DNA of 64,000 nucleotides from CBDBND01 sp965207985 (lineage in GTDB: Bacteria; Pseudomonadota; Alphaproteobacteria; Rhodospirillales; Rhodospirillaceae), in NCBI GenBank assembly GCA_965207985.1, contig CBDBND010000022.1:53512-117511 (forward strand), read 5' to 3'. The translations under genes and the position numbers were made by a program. Below the pieces are notes generated by a model. The model did not search any database. It saw nothing but the letters and a program-made list of their open reading frames with translations, and was not told the origin of the DNA. Below are positions 55,723 through 64,000 of this stretch, one piece after another; position 1 is the stretch's first letter; each line of letters opens with the position of its first letter.

Positions 55723-57021
55723 TCAACTCTCACCAAACACGCGCTGGAAAATCGTGTCCACATGTTTGGTGTGATAGTCCATGGAAAAAAGCTCGGTGAG
55801 TGCGCTTTCGGACAGGTGCGCGGTCACGTCCTTGTCTAGTTTCAGCAGCGACAGCAGATCACCGTTGCCCTCCCAAACCTCCATGGCGTTGCGCTGGACC
55901 AGACTGTAAGCGTCCTCGCGGCTGACGCCGGCCTGGGTGAGGGCGAGCAACACCCGTTGTGAAAACACCAGTCCGCCCATGGCATTGAGATTCCTCTCGA
56001 TGGCGTCGGGATAGATCACCAGCTTGTCAATGACGCCGGTGAGCCGGGCCAAAGCAAAATCCAACGTGACGGTGGCGTCCGGGCCGATCATGCGTTCCAC
56101 AGAAGAATGGGAGATATCCCGCTCGTGCCACAGGGCCACGTTCTCCATGGCGGGGATGGCATAACCCCGCACGATGCGGGCGAGGCCGGTGAGGTTTTCC
56201 GTCAGTACCGGGTTGCGCTTGTGAGGCATGGCCGAGGAGCCTTTCTGCCCGGGCGAGAAGTACTCTTCCGCCTCGCGCACTTCCGTGCGTTGCAGGTGGC
56301 GAATCTCCGTGGCGATGCGTTCGATGGAACTGGTAATGACACCCAGGGTGGCGAAGTAGGCAGCGTGCCGGTCCCGCGGAATGATCTGGGTCGACACCGG
56401 TTCGGACTCCAGGCCGAGAGCCTTGGCCACATGCTCTTCCACACGCGGGTCCACGTTGGCGAAGGTGCCCACGGCGCCGGAGATGGCGCAGGTGGCGATG
56501 TCCTTGCGCGCCGCCTGCAACCGCTCCCTGTTGCGAACGAATTCCGCGTACATGCCGGCGAACTTCAGGCCCACGGTGGTGGGCTCCGCATGAATGCCGT
56601 GGCTGCGGCCCATGCACACGGTCATCTTGTGCTCGAAGGCGCGGCGCTTGATGGCGGCCAGCAGGTCGTCGATGTCGGCCAAAAGGATATCCGTGGCCTG
56701 CACCAGTTGAACGGACAGGCAGGTGTCCAACACGTCGGACGAGGTCATGCCCTGGTGGACAAACCGGGCGTCGGGCCCCACGTGCTCGGCGAGATTGGTC
56801 AGGAAGGCGATGATGTCGTGCTTGACCTCGGCTTCGATCTCGTCGATCCGCTCGACCTCGAATTTTCCCTTTTTCCACACAGTTTCGGCAGCGCTCTTGG
56901 GAATCACGCCCAACTCCGCCTGGGCGTTGCAGGCATGGGCTTCGATTTCAAACCAAATGCGAAATTTGTTCTCAGGCTCCCAGATTTTCACCATATCCGG
57001 GCGCGCATACCGCGGGATCAT
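55723..57021 (-). CDS. purB: Adenylosuccinate lyase
   Basis: 432 residues starting MIPRYARPDMVKIWEPENKF. Signatures: FVHQGMTSSDVLDTCLSVQL, CMGRSHGIHAEPTTVGLKFA and the signature loop GQKGSSAMPHKRNPVLTENL with the catalytic Ser. It acts twice in purine synthesis, on SAICAR and adenylosuccinate. The ATG at 57021 matches the family start, and the longer frame to 57123 does not. Confidence 0.97.
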   Translation of the reverse strand: MIPRYARPDMVKIWEPENKFRIWFEIEAHACNAQAELGVIPKSAAETVWKKGKFEVERIDEIEAEVKHDIIAFLTNLAEHVGPDARFVHQGMTSSDVLDTCLSVQLVQATDILLADIDDLLAAIKRRAFEHKMTVCMGRSHGIHAEPTTVGLKFAGMYAEFVRNRERLQAARKDIATCAISGAVGTFANVDPRVEEHVAKALGLESEPVSTQIIPRDRHAAYFATLGVITSSIERIATEIRHLQRTEVREAEEYFSPGQKGSSAMPHKRNPVLTENLTGLARIVRGYAIPAMENVALWHERDISHSSVERMIGPDATVTLDFALARLTGVIDKLVIYPDAIERNLNAMGGLVFSQRVLLALTQAGVSREDAYSLVQRNAMEVWEGNGDLLSLLKLDKDVTAHLSESALTELFSMDYHTKHVDTIFQRVFGES

Positions 57022-57183
57022 CAGTTCCATCCAACGAATAAAGGTCGCGTGAAGAGGAATACAGGGATTGTATAGAGAGTTCAGGCACGGACTTCTAGAG
57101 AGCCGGAAAAAGAAATGTGCCACTGTATTTTCGAGACTCGGAGGATGGACATGGAAGCCCTGCCCGCTGCAATGGGTGAGTCC

Positions 57184-58240
57184 TAAAGCACCTCGCCTTT
57201 AGTTAGATCCATATCCAGCTTCACAAAAGTAGTTCCACCATTCTTCTGGTGTGAATAGATCGCACGTTTGTGCAAGGGCGTCGAACATCTGGTCGAATGT
57301 TCTGGCACCGATCCGTCGCAAATGAGCTTTCAGTTTTGAGAATGCCAGTTCGATAGGATTGAGGTCGGGGGAATGTGGTGGCAAGTACAGGAACCGGCAG
57401 CGCTTCGCTTTGAGCGCGGCTGCGGCATCCTTGTTGCGATGCGCCGCGAGGTTGTCACAGATGACGACAGTTCCCGGCTCTAGTTCGGGTGCGAGAACGT
57501 CGCGGATGTAGGCGGCAAATGCCATGCCGTTCATAGCTCCGTTGATCACCCATGGTGCGATTAGACTGTTATGGGTCAAACCCGCAATGAATGTCTGCGT
57601 TCCCCATGCGCCAAAGGGCGTGCTCATTTGCAATCGCTTACCGCGCAGGCTTCGCCCGCGCAACCGGGTCAAGTTTGTCTTCACGGATGTTTCGTCAATG
57701 AACACAAGACGATGAGGCTGCGCCTGCATGGCCGGGATGCGGTGCCGGAACCAGTCCCGACGCAGACGCGTCACCCGAGTATGAAAGCGCTCGGTTGCGA
57801 TCAACGATTTTTTTATACGTGTAGCCAAGTTTTCTTAGGAAACGCCCAATGGATGCAGCATGGACGATAACCCCGGTGGCCGCTTCCAGGGCTCCGGCCA
57901 GTTCTGGTAAAGTAATGTCGCTGTCCTGCGCCACCAACTCTTCAAGAAATTCCCGATGAGGGGCAAGTTTGCCATGACCTCGGGGACGTCCTTGTAATTC
58001 GGGTTCGATAGACCCTGTCTCACGCAACTTGCGTTGCCACCGCACCCCCGTTGCGGCGGATATTTTCAAGCGCGCCGCGGCGGCACGACCGCTCAAGCCC
58101 TCTTCGATGTATTGTTGGAAACGCGCTCGAAGCGCTGATGGTAGTGCTGCTGGCATGGAAAATCCTCCCGAATTAAGGAGGAATCACAATTCGCAAAGAT
58201 TGGGAAGACCATCGATTCAACATTCAAAATCGACGCTTTA
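57184..58240. mobile_element. IS630-family element, second type
   Basis: Ends begin TAAAGC in inverted orientation (57184 and 58240) at TA sites. It differs from the 9.6/43.5 kb IS630 copies. Its right end is also present as a solo piece at 7118-7264. Confidence 0.85.
57199..58156 (-). CDS. IS630 transposase in two overlapping frames
   Basis: Frame 1 (58156 down to about 57808) holds the helix-turn-helix part: GLSGRAAAARLKISAATGVR and RFLRKLGYTYKK. Frame 2 continues with KSLIATERFHTRV, the DDE domain RLVFIDETSVKTNL, VVICDNLAAHRNKDAA and YLPPHSPDLNPIELAFSKLK. The switch falls exactly on a run of seven A (57808-57814 on this strand). A one-base shift there, by slippage or programmed frameshift, would give a full active protein. 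Otherwise it is a simple frameshift mutation. Confidence 0.8.
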
Positions 58241-58545
58241 AACCGGATAACGCACACTTTGCACCAACGTCTTTTGCTACTCCAATTACTCGTCATAACC
58301 CATCAAGCACTTTACTCTTCCGAAAACCGCACCTGGACGGTTTGTATCACGAAGACTGTCGGATAAAGTTCCCGGGAAAGACACTCTTATCCTCCTGACC
58401 ACTTACTCTGACAGTGCCCACAGTTCGTTGCGGGCAAGGCTTGAGCAATGGTCCTCTTACTTCCAGTGTTGTTCCGGGCCCGATGCACCGGCTTATAGGA
58501 CGAGCCACGTTGACGGTCAGTTAATCGACAGCTTATAACGTCCTC
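58241..58545. other. Intergenic, with a divergent copy of the 80-base repeat
   Basis: No gene. Around 58327-58390 the phrase TTCCGAAAACCGCACCTGGACGG and then GGATAAAGTTCCCGGGAA resembles the repeat seen at 59562 and 61178. Confidence 0.4.
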
Positions 58546-59514
58546 ATGCGTTTCGACTTACCCCTCATGGGCTTCCTCACCGTTACATGGACGATAGCGC
58601 TGCCCAACGCGAGGGCGGATACGGGGTTTTATTTATCTGCTGAGTTGGGTGCGAACTTCGCTTCAGCTTTACAAACAGCCGGCACGTCCGATGATCGGGC
58701 CAGTGTCTGCGACGAATTCATCAATCCGATGTTCGCAACGGTGACACAAACCGCAGGATATGAAAACTACAACTGCACGGGTGCGGATCGGGGACTTGGC
58801 GCAGGATGGACGAACGCGTTCGGTCGGGCCAAAGGACTGCTTGCTGGGGCAGCCGTGGGGTATCGGTTGTCCAGTCGGTATCCTGATAATATTTGGGGCA
58901 GGTTCAACATTGAGCTAGAGTATTTCTACCGTGACACAGTGTATGACGATACTGCTGATGTTCCCGGCGCCAGCGGAGCGACCGGTGACAAATTGGCACA
59001 GGAGATCGTCAAGGCAACCGATCGTATTGGCAGCGTAACGGCGCACGACGTATTCTTGAACTTATTGCTCGAATTTGACAATTCGAGCCGGTACACACCG
59101 TACATTGGCATTGGTGCGGGCGCGGGATTCACCGACATGGAATACTCCAGCGTGTGGGTGCGCAATCCAGATCCGCACGCGATTGCCACAGGCGCCGGTT
59201 TGCCCAACGTTGATGAAATCCGAAGGAATTTAGCAGGCAGCACCAGCAGTGCCCAGACACGGCTTTCCGACACACTCTACGGCTATCAAGTGGTACTAGG
59301 CTTCGACTATGCGGTGAGCGAATCCGTCTCGCTTGGAATCAAGGGTCGCTGGGTCCGTTTCGACGAGTTTAGCGACGGTGGATTTCACTGGGACCCTTTA
59401 CGAAGTCATGTTCCTAATTTACGCAGAGACCTGAGCGAGCCGGTTGTGGGCTATTTCAGGACTGAAGAGATGGCAGTGCTTGGACTGGGTGTGACGCTGA
59501 AGTACCGCTTTTAG
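58546..59514 (+). CDS. Outer-membrane beta-barrel protein, paralogue A
   Basis: 322 residues. A signal peptide (FLTVTWTIALPNARA) is followed by GFYLSAELGANFASAL, a loop with two cysteines (SVCDEFINPMF, NYNCTGADRG), several strands (FNIELEYFYRDTVYDD, RYTPYIGIGAGAGFTDMEYS) and a last strand VLGLGVTLKYRF ending in Phe. It resembles small porin-like or surface-antigen barrels. A clear paralogue lies at 60146-61105 on the other strand. The function is unknown. Confidence 0.82.
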   Translation: MRFDLPLMGFLTVTWTIALPNARADTGFYLSAELGANFASALQTAGTSDDRASVCDEFINPMFATVTQTAGYENYNCTGADRGLGAGWTNAFGRAKGLLAGAAVGYRLSSRYPDNIWGRFNIELEYFYRDTVYDDTADVPGASGATGDKLAQEIVKATDRIGSVTAHDVFLNLLLEFDNSSRYTPYIGIGAGAGFTDMEYSSVWVRNPDPHAIATGAGLPNVDEIRRNLAGSTSSAQTRLSDTLYGYQVVLGFDYAVSESVSLGIKGRWVRFDEFSDGGFHWDPLRSHVPNLRRDLSEPVVGYFRTEEMAVLGLGVTLKYRF

Positions 59515-60145
59515 TCGTCGCATCCGAGCGGCCTTGCCACGTCATACGAAATCTCGGACTGCCCTATACCTTTCGAGAATCCCATCCACACCTGGACAGT
59601 TAGCATAATGAAGGCGGGTAAGGTTTTCGGGACAAACAGATTGCGGGGGCCTGTAACCAACGTTGTCTTCACCTGGATAGGTATGGTTGTACATTCCTAG
59701 CACTTCTCTTTGGTACATTTTTGCTGCAACTGACCTTTCCTTACAAAAACCAAATGTACGTCTGGTCGCTTTTCATTATGAAGTTCCGCGGATATGGTTT
59801 TCGAAAGGGCAGGGATGGAAACCCTCCGCCTACAGATGCGCGCGCCAGTACCCTATCCGACACAAGCCGTTTGAACGTCGGGTAGACGGGATGGCACTGT
59901 CACAGGAAACGGCGTTGCATCGAGGGGCCATGCCGTCTGAGTTCGTAGAATTAAATGTCGGTAAGGTTATACATCACCTGAGGCTAGGAGACTTTAAGTT
60001 CCCGGTGCAATCCGATTTGCTCTGGCAATGCTATTAGCGCTACTTCGTGAGTCATTCCAGCAACTCTTGACATAAGCAATTTGTTTGTGGATTGCTGACT
60101 TCTGGAATCTGAGCAAAGTGTTTGGGTCGTAATGCCTCCTGTCCC
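59515..60145. other. Spacer between the two barrel genes, with repeats
   Basis: No supported gene. An 80-base repeat copy starts at about 59562 (CCATCCACACCTGGACAGTT, ATAATGAAGGCGGGTAAGG), and GGATATGGTTTTCGAAAGGGCAGG at about 59789 resembles a phrase at about 61657. A 116-codon frame at 59687 has no protein-like features. Confidence 0.5.
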
Positions 60146-61105
60146 TCAGAATCGGTATTTGACGGTCAGGCCGACAGCAAACATCTCAATGTCGTTCGAC
60201 CTGATATCGTACACGACCGGCTCACTCCCGTCCTTGCGAAGGTTGGACGGGTGACTACGCAATTGATCCCACTCATCTTTGTCGGTGAATGAGTCGAAGT
60301 TGACCCAGCGAGCCTTGACTCCAAGAAACAGCGATTCGGTAAGCATGTAATCCATGCCGAGCATCACCTGATAGCCAAATAGGGTGTCATTGAGTTGCTC
60401 GCTTTCCGTGGTGGTTGTGCCTGCAAGGTTCGCTTGTATCTGGGCTGCATTGGGTAACGGCTGGCCACCATCAGGAGCATTCCCGGTTGTGATTCGTGAT
60501 GGATCGACGTCGCGAGCAAAGACTCCGTTGTATTCCAGCCCAGTGAACCCGCTACCTAGGCCCAGTCCCACATATGGCGTAAAGCGGCTGTTGTTCGCGA
60601 AGTCCACATATAGATTGGCAAACAGGTTATGCGAATCCAAGTGACCAATACGTTCTTCCGCCCGTACAATTTCTTGAACAACCTTGCTTAGAACCTGCCC
60701 TCCGCCAACGGTGATCTCAGAAGCCTCGTTATAGTTGGTGTTGCGGTAGAAATATTCCAATTCGGTGCGGAAATTGGAGTTCCCGATATAGTAGCCAAGC
60801 GCCGTGCCAAACAGAACACCTTCATCGGACCCAAAAGTATTTTCCCAAACACTGTCCGAACCGCGATTCGGACCGGTGCAATTCGTATTTGCCCAACCCG
60901 GCGTGTTGTTCACCGACATGAACTGGGGGTTGATATACTCGTCACAAACGCTGGCTCGGTCCGTATCGTGCCCGTCTGTGCCCAGCGCCTTGCCGAGGTT
61001 TATACCCAATTCTCCACTTACGTAGAATCCTCCAGCATGCACCTGGCCCGTCATCCACGCAATTAGAACCCACGCCGCCCAAGTAATTGAGAAGTATTTA
61101 TTCAT
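60146..61105 (-). CDS. Outer-membrane beta-barrel protein, paralogue B
   Basis: 319 residues with the same plan as the gene at 58546: signal peptide (AWVLIAWMTGQVHA), GFYVSGELGINLGKALGTDG, the cysteine loop (ASVCDEYINPQFMS, NTNCTGPNRGSDSVW), RTELEYFYRNTNYNEA, FTPYVGLGLGSGFTGLEYNG and the end FAVGLTVKYRF. The pair is about half identical by eye, so the duplication is old. The two genes converge. Confidence 0.82.
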   Translation of the reverse strand: MNKYFSITWAAWVLIAWMTGQVHAGGFYVSGELGINLGKALGTDGHDTDRASVCDEYINPQFMSVNNTPGWANTNCTGPNRGSDSVWENTFGSDEGVLFGTALGYYIGNSNFRTELEYFYRNTNYNEASEITVGGGQVLSKVVQEIVRAEERIGHLDSHNLFANLYVDFANNSRFTPYVGLGLGSGFTGLEYNGVFARDVDPSRITTGNAPDGGQPLPNAAQIQANLAGTTTTESEQLNDTLFGYQVMLGMDYMLTESLFLGVKARWVNFDSFTDKDEWDQLRSHPSNLRKDGSEPVVYDIRSNDIEMFAVGLTVKYRF

Positions 61106-61422
61106 GGCTCAGTACCTCATCAAATTTCTTGGAATTATACCATAGGCTGGGTAGGAGGGGTCGTTACCGAGCAGTCCCTTTCGAAAACCTAATCCACACC
61201 CGGCCAGTTGCGATAATGAAGGCAGGTAACATCTTCGGGAACAGCACAAGTTGCTAGGGGTCGCAACTGCCTCACAGCCCCAATATTGGGAAGCTGGACA
61301 CCCGCAAGAACCTGTCGGTTTTTCATGTTTTGATGTTATGAGCGGTGGGGCCGGGATGGCCTCGGTCTTTTTCGACGCCATTGGAGGCGGTTTGGGGCTA
61401 TTTCCAAGGTTTTCGGCCGCAT
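61106..61422. repeat. Third copy of the 80-base repeat
   Basis: At about 61178-61260 CTAATCCACACCCGGCCAGTT and ATAATGAAGGCAGGTAACAT closely match the copy at 59562. No gene is seen in this stretch. Confidence 0.5.
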
Positions 61423-61629
61423 CTATCCTGTTGCAGGCCTGCGTTCGTGAAAGATCAGCCGGTCGAAATTGTAGGCTAGGTTGGCCAGCGTCAGTATCGC
61501 TTTGGCCCGGGCGATGCCGATCGTGCGGTCAAACAGGCCGTAGCGGTTCTTCTGGTGGGCAAAGACATGCTCGACAGCCGCGCGAATAGCGGACTTCTTT
61601 GCGTTGGCTTTGGCCGTTCTCTCCGGCAT
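61423..61629 (-). pseudogene. IS5-family transposase, C-terminal fragment
   Basis: 68 residues: AIRAAVEHVFAHQKNRYGLF then TIGIARAKAILTLANLAYNF, which is the conserved end of IS5-type DDE transposases including the catalytic Glu. The rest of the element is absent. Confidence 0.85.
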
Positions 61630-61919
61630 GCTGTGCGACTTGCATCAATAAGACCGGTGGATAAGGTTTTCGAGAAGGACAGGCAGGGACAGCGGCAGAA
61701 ACACTCGCGAATGATTTGATGGCCGAAATCAACTTGCGATAATGTACGCAGAGCGCTTTAACACGTGACCGTATCTGAAACCCGCATGGGCCAAGCCAGA
61801 TAAACAGAATTCAGGATACTCCCTGGAATGGCAAAACTCACGTTACTAGACTGCCAGATCAATTTAGTCTGAAAGTGCCCTTAAATTTGCAAGAAAACTC
61901 GGACAGGAGGATGGATTGT

Positions 61920-62648
61920 ATGACTATTTTTCGAATTCTTTTTCTTTTTGTCTGTTTTTCTTTTTCCGTATTCGCGATTGCCCAGGATGAACACAGCATG
62001 GTTGAGACCGCATTTGAGTCACCTCCAGGCATTCTCGTATTTGGTGGAACACGGGGCACTGGTCTTGAAGTGATCAAGATTTTGGCTGGTCGTGGCGAGG
62101 ATGTTACGGCCTTTGTCCGGCCTACCTCTGATCTTTCCCAATTGAAACCGCTCGGAGTCACCCTGTTCACCGGCGATGCACTGAACGCAGACTCGGTGGG
62201 TGCTGCGTTCGAAGCTGGCTCCTACCGTGCTGTTATCAGCTCCCTAGGTAGTCGCGGTGGTGACAACCCGGTCGATGACATAGGTACCATCAACGTGGCT
62301 GAGGCGGCTAAGGCGTCAGGTGTAAATCGCATTATCATGGTCAGCTCCATCGGCGCAGGGGAAAGCCGGGCTGCCATTCCGTTCTTTGTGCGTTGGATCT
62401 TGGGGACAGCATTGGAACGGAAGACCATTGCAGAAAATCACCTAAAGGCGAGCGGATTAAATTACACCATCATTCGGCCGGGAGGTCTCGGTGACGGTCC
62501 TGCGACGGGTACTGGTGTGCTCAGTGATGATGAGCAAAGCTTTGAATGGGGTCGAATTCCTCGCGCTGAGGTCGCTCGTCTTCTAGTTCAAGCCTTTGAT
62601 GATCCAGATGCAGTCAATACTATCTATCATGCGTTTCCCGAAGAGTAA
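61920..62648 (+). CDS. NAD(P)-binding atypical SDR with an N-terminal signal peptide
   Basis: 242 residues. The start MTIFRILFLFVCFSFSVFAI is a signal peptide or anchor. The Rossmann part follows with ILVFGGTRGTGLEVIKILAG, VISSLGSRGGDNPVDD, GVNRIIMVSSIGAGES and NYTIIRPGGLGDGPATGTGV, as in NmrA-like atypical SDRs. AGGAGG lies nine bases before the ATG at 61920. NAD(P) is normally cytosolic, so export would be odd. A membrane anchor with the domain in the cytosol is possible. Confidence 0.75.
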   Translation: MTIFRILFLFVCFSFSVFAIAQDEHSMVETAFESPPGILVFGGTRGTGLEVIKILAGRGEDVTAFVRPTSDLSQLKPLGVTLFTGDALNADSVGAAFEAGSYRAVISSLGSRGGDNPVDDIGTINVAEAAKASGVNRIIMVSSIGAGESRAAIPFFVRWILGTALERKTIAENHLKASGLNYTIIRPGGLGDGPATGTGVLSDDEQSFEWGRIPRAEVARLLVQAFDDPDAVNTIYHAFPEE

Positions 62649-63080
62649 CGAACGGGCATTGTCAGACTAATTTGATCTGGTAAGCGGACACCTTAGAAGG
62701 GTTGACGGAGCGCCTGTCGGCCGACCCCGATGTGCGCTGGCTTAAGAAGGGCGGAAAGTCATACTTCGGCTACAAGGTCTGGCGGGCTTGAGCGGGCCAT
62801 CGACAGGATCACGCCGGAAATGAAAGACCTCGCCCACGCCCAGGACGGCACCGAGATCAAGTCCCTGGAACTGGAACTCCTCACCGCAGGTGCACGGAAT
62901 CTGGGCGACCGCCGCGACGCCTTCGAGACCCTGCGCGCTGCCGCCGCTGCCGCCTATGCCGATGAGACCGGAGAGACATGGCGCCCCCGTCATGGATCCG
63001 GTAAGCCTAGCCGCCTATCTCTTCGAAATGTCTCAAGCTGACGCGGCCCGCAAAATCGCTGAAATGTTGAGGGTCGCACT
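62649..63080 (+). pseudogene. Transposase scrap joined to a phage/ICE-like fragment
   Basis: Near 62705-62790 RLSADPDVRWLKKGGKSYFG resembles the middle of IS5/IS1182-type transposases. It is followed at about 62795 by GLERAIDRITPEMKDLAHAQ and AAAAAYADETGETWRPRHGS, which look like an integrative-element protein but were not identified. Frames are broken between them. ATTGTCAGACTAA at about 62658 repeats a phrase at 3275. Confidence 0.45.
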
Positions 63081-63928
63081 TTGACCGATGCCGGCGGGAA
63101 AGGGATGTTCGATCCGCTTTCGCCGGAAGAGTTCCAGGCGGGTAAGCATTCCGTCCCCCGTGATAACACCGACGACTACAGGCCGATTGTGCCGGTACCC
63201 GGCTCCGCGCCACCCCCGAATTGGAGGAAGTTACGCCCAAAGGAAGCCGTGGGCGATCCGCTGATACACACTTACAGAACGAAAGAAGGCGGCGTTGCCT
63301 TCTATGTGGCCCGATGGAAAGCCAAGCACCCAAAACAGAAGAAGATCATCCGCGCCGTAACCTGGGACGGCTATCGGTGGCAACTCAAAGCCATTCCCTG
63401 GGATCGGCCATTATATAATTTGACTGCGATTTATGCCGCCCCGAAGGACTACCAAATTTGGGTGGTGGAGGGCGAGAAATGCGCCGAGGCCTTAGCCAGG
63501 GAAATAGAGAAAGCAAATAAGAAAATAGTGGACGCGGACAAAAAAATACAAGCGGTCGTTGTCACATGGTCCGGCGGTGCGGCCGCGTGTCGATTTACGG
63601 ACTTTTCGCCGCTTGCTGGTCGAGGAGTCGCTTTGTTGTCTGACGCGGACACACCAGGGCGCGACGCCATGAAGGCGACCTCAAAAACCGTGACGCCGAC
63701 CGTTGGCGGCCGTTGTTCGCCGTCGCCGATTTGGCCGGAGGCGAATGGCCGGACAAAATCCGCTCGGCGGAGAAAGCATTGACCGAAGCGACGGCCGAGG
63801 TCTCGCCCGGTGACACGCTCGGCATTGAATTGTTGAAGGACTGCCGCAAACTGTTCCAGGAAGCCGGGAATCCCGACAGGATGAGGAGCGAGGTTCTCGA
63901 TCAGAAGCTTATAGACTTATTGCAATGA
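63081..63928 (+). pseudogene. Toprim/primase-like protein of a phage or ICE, frameshifted
   Basis: The first frame (from 63081) has a zinc-less N-terminus, then KKIIRAVTWDGYRWQLKAIP, PLYNLTAIYAAPKDYQIWVV then EGEKCAEAL, and VTWSGGAAACRFTDFSPLAG followed by LLSDADTPGRDAM. This is the Toprim pattern (Glu, then DAD) of DUF6371/DUF3991-type primases. Near 63700 the frame shifts to VADLAGGEWPDKIRSAEKAL, which ends at 63928. It is probably the partial replication gene of a decayed mobile element. The last 70 bases of the window hold nothing recognisable. Confidence 0.6.
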
Positions 63929-64000
63929 TCCCTGTGCCGGTTTTCGCGCCCCACACTTAGGGCAGGCCTTGGCTCCGCGGGATACAGGGGTCTTGCACTC

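Noticed and set aside
59687..60037. A 116-codon frame between the barrel genes
   Set aside because: No ribosome site, no family pattern, and it overlaps dispersed repeat sequence.
1..64000. tRNA, rRNA and CRISPR arrays
   Set aside because: No cloverleaf-like sequence with a T-loop and acceptor stem, no rRNA consensus and no regularly spaced repeats were seen by eye. A tRNAscan or CRISPR search could still be run.

Overview
The window looks like a chromosomal segment of an alphaproteobacterium. The conserved block trmJ, rpsD, grxD, bolA, purL, purQ, purS, purC, plus a DUF1476 (F1-ATPase zeta inhibitor) gene, a class II DAHP synthase and a stand-alone purB, is typical of that class. The genome carries many insertion sequences (IS256, IS5-like, three IS630 copies or pieces, IS1380, IS21, IS3, IS1634, IS1595), several nested inside each other. 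It also has many freshly broken genes, which suggests a relaxed-selection or host-associated lineage. Order and genus cannot be read from the sequence. No rRNA, tRNA or CRISPR array was recognised.

Layout. 1-3.3 kb: end of one TonB-dependent receptor and a complete second one. 3.4-7.3 kb: nested transposons. 7.3-9.1 kb: a cobalamin-related set (BtuF-like binding protein, DUF6580 membrane protein, truncated PP-loop ATPase). 9.1-14 kb: IS630, IS1380 and IS21/recombinase debris surrounding a small EXPERA-like membrane protein gene.

12.1-23.3 kb is the main discovery: a bacterial sterol-biosynthesis cluster. A tightly coupled minus-strand operon encodes, in transcription order, an SdmB-like 3-beta-hydroxysteroid dehydrogenase/decarboxylase, an SdmA-like Rieske C-4 demethylase, an ERG24-type sterol C-14 reductase, a CYP51 14-alpha-demethylase, and a single polypeptide that joins a squalene-monooxygenase-like FAD domain to an oxidosqualene cyclase with the catalytic DCTAE motif. 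Convergent to it is a sterol C-24 methyltransferase (ERG6/SMT type). Beyond that lies an EBP/EXPERA-like protein that could be the delta8-delta7 isomerase. Together they could take squalene through epoxidation, cyclisation, C-14 and C-4 demethylation, isomerisation and side-chain alkylation. Squalene synthesis, C-5 desaturation, side-chain reductases and redox partners are not in the window. The cluster is visibly more GC-rich than the housekeeping genes and is bounded by IS debris, so it may have been acquired laterally. A perfect 38-bp palindrome lies upstream of the operon.

24-27.4 kb: degraded accessory DNA (a mobilisation-like RHH protein, a DUF1838 gene split by a small inverted-repeat insertion, a frameshifted maleate-isomerase-like gene). 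27.6-32.9 kb: housekeeping run of DAHP synthase, nadE, gltX, trmJ. 33-34.4 kb: a chimeric pseudogene. 34.6 kb: rpsD. 35.4-43.3 kb: accessory metabolism (FkbM methyltransferase, Rap1a-like protein, molybdenum hydroxylase, DsbA-like protein, hydrolase, amidohydrolase) and a deleted methyltransferase pseudogene. 43.4-47.0 kb: a GIY-YIG gene split by IS630, which is itself split by IS1595. 47.3-57.0 kb: grxD, bolA, the purine genes, NRDE protein, zeta inhibitor, Tat-type methyltransferase and purB. 57.2-63.9 kb: an IS630, two paralogous outer-membrane proteins with related flanking repeats, a signal-peptide SDR, and phage/ICE primase remnants at the right edge.
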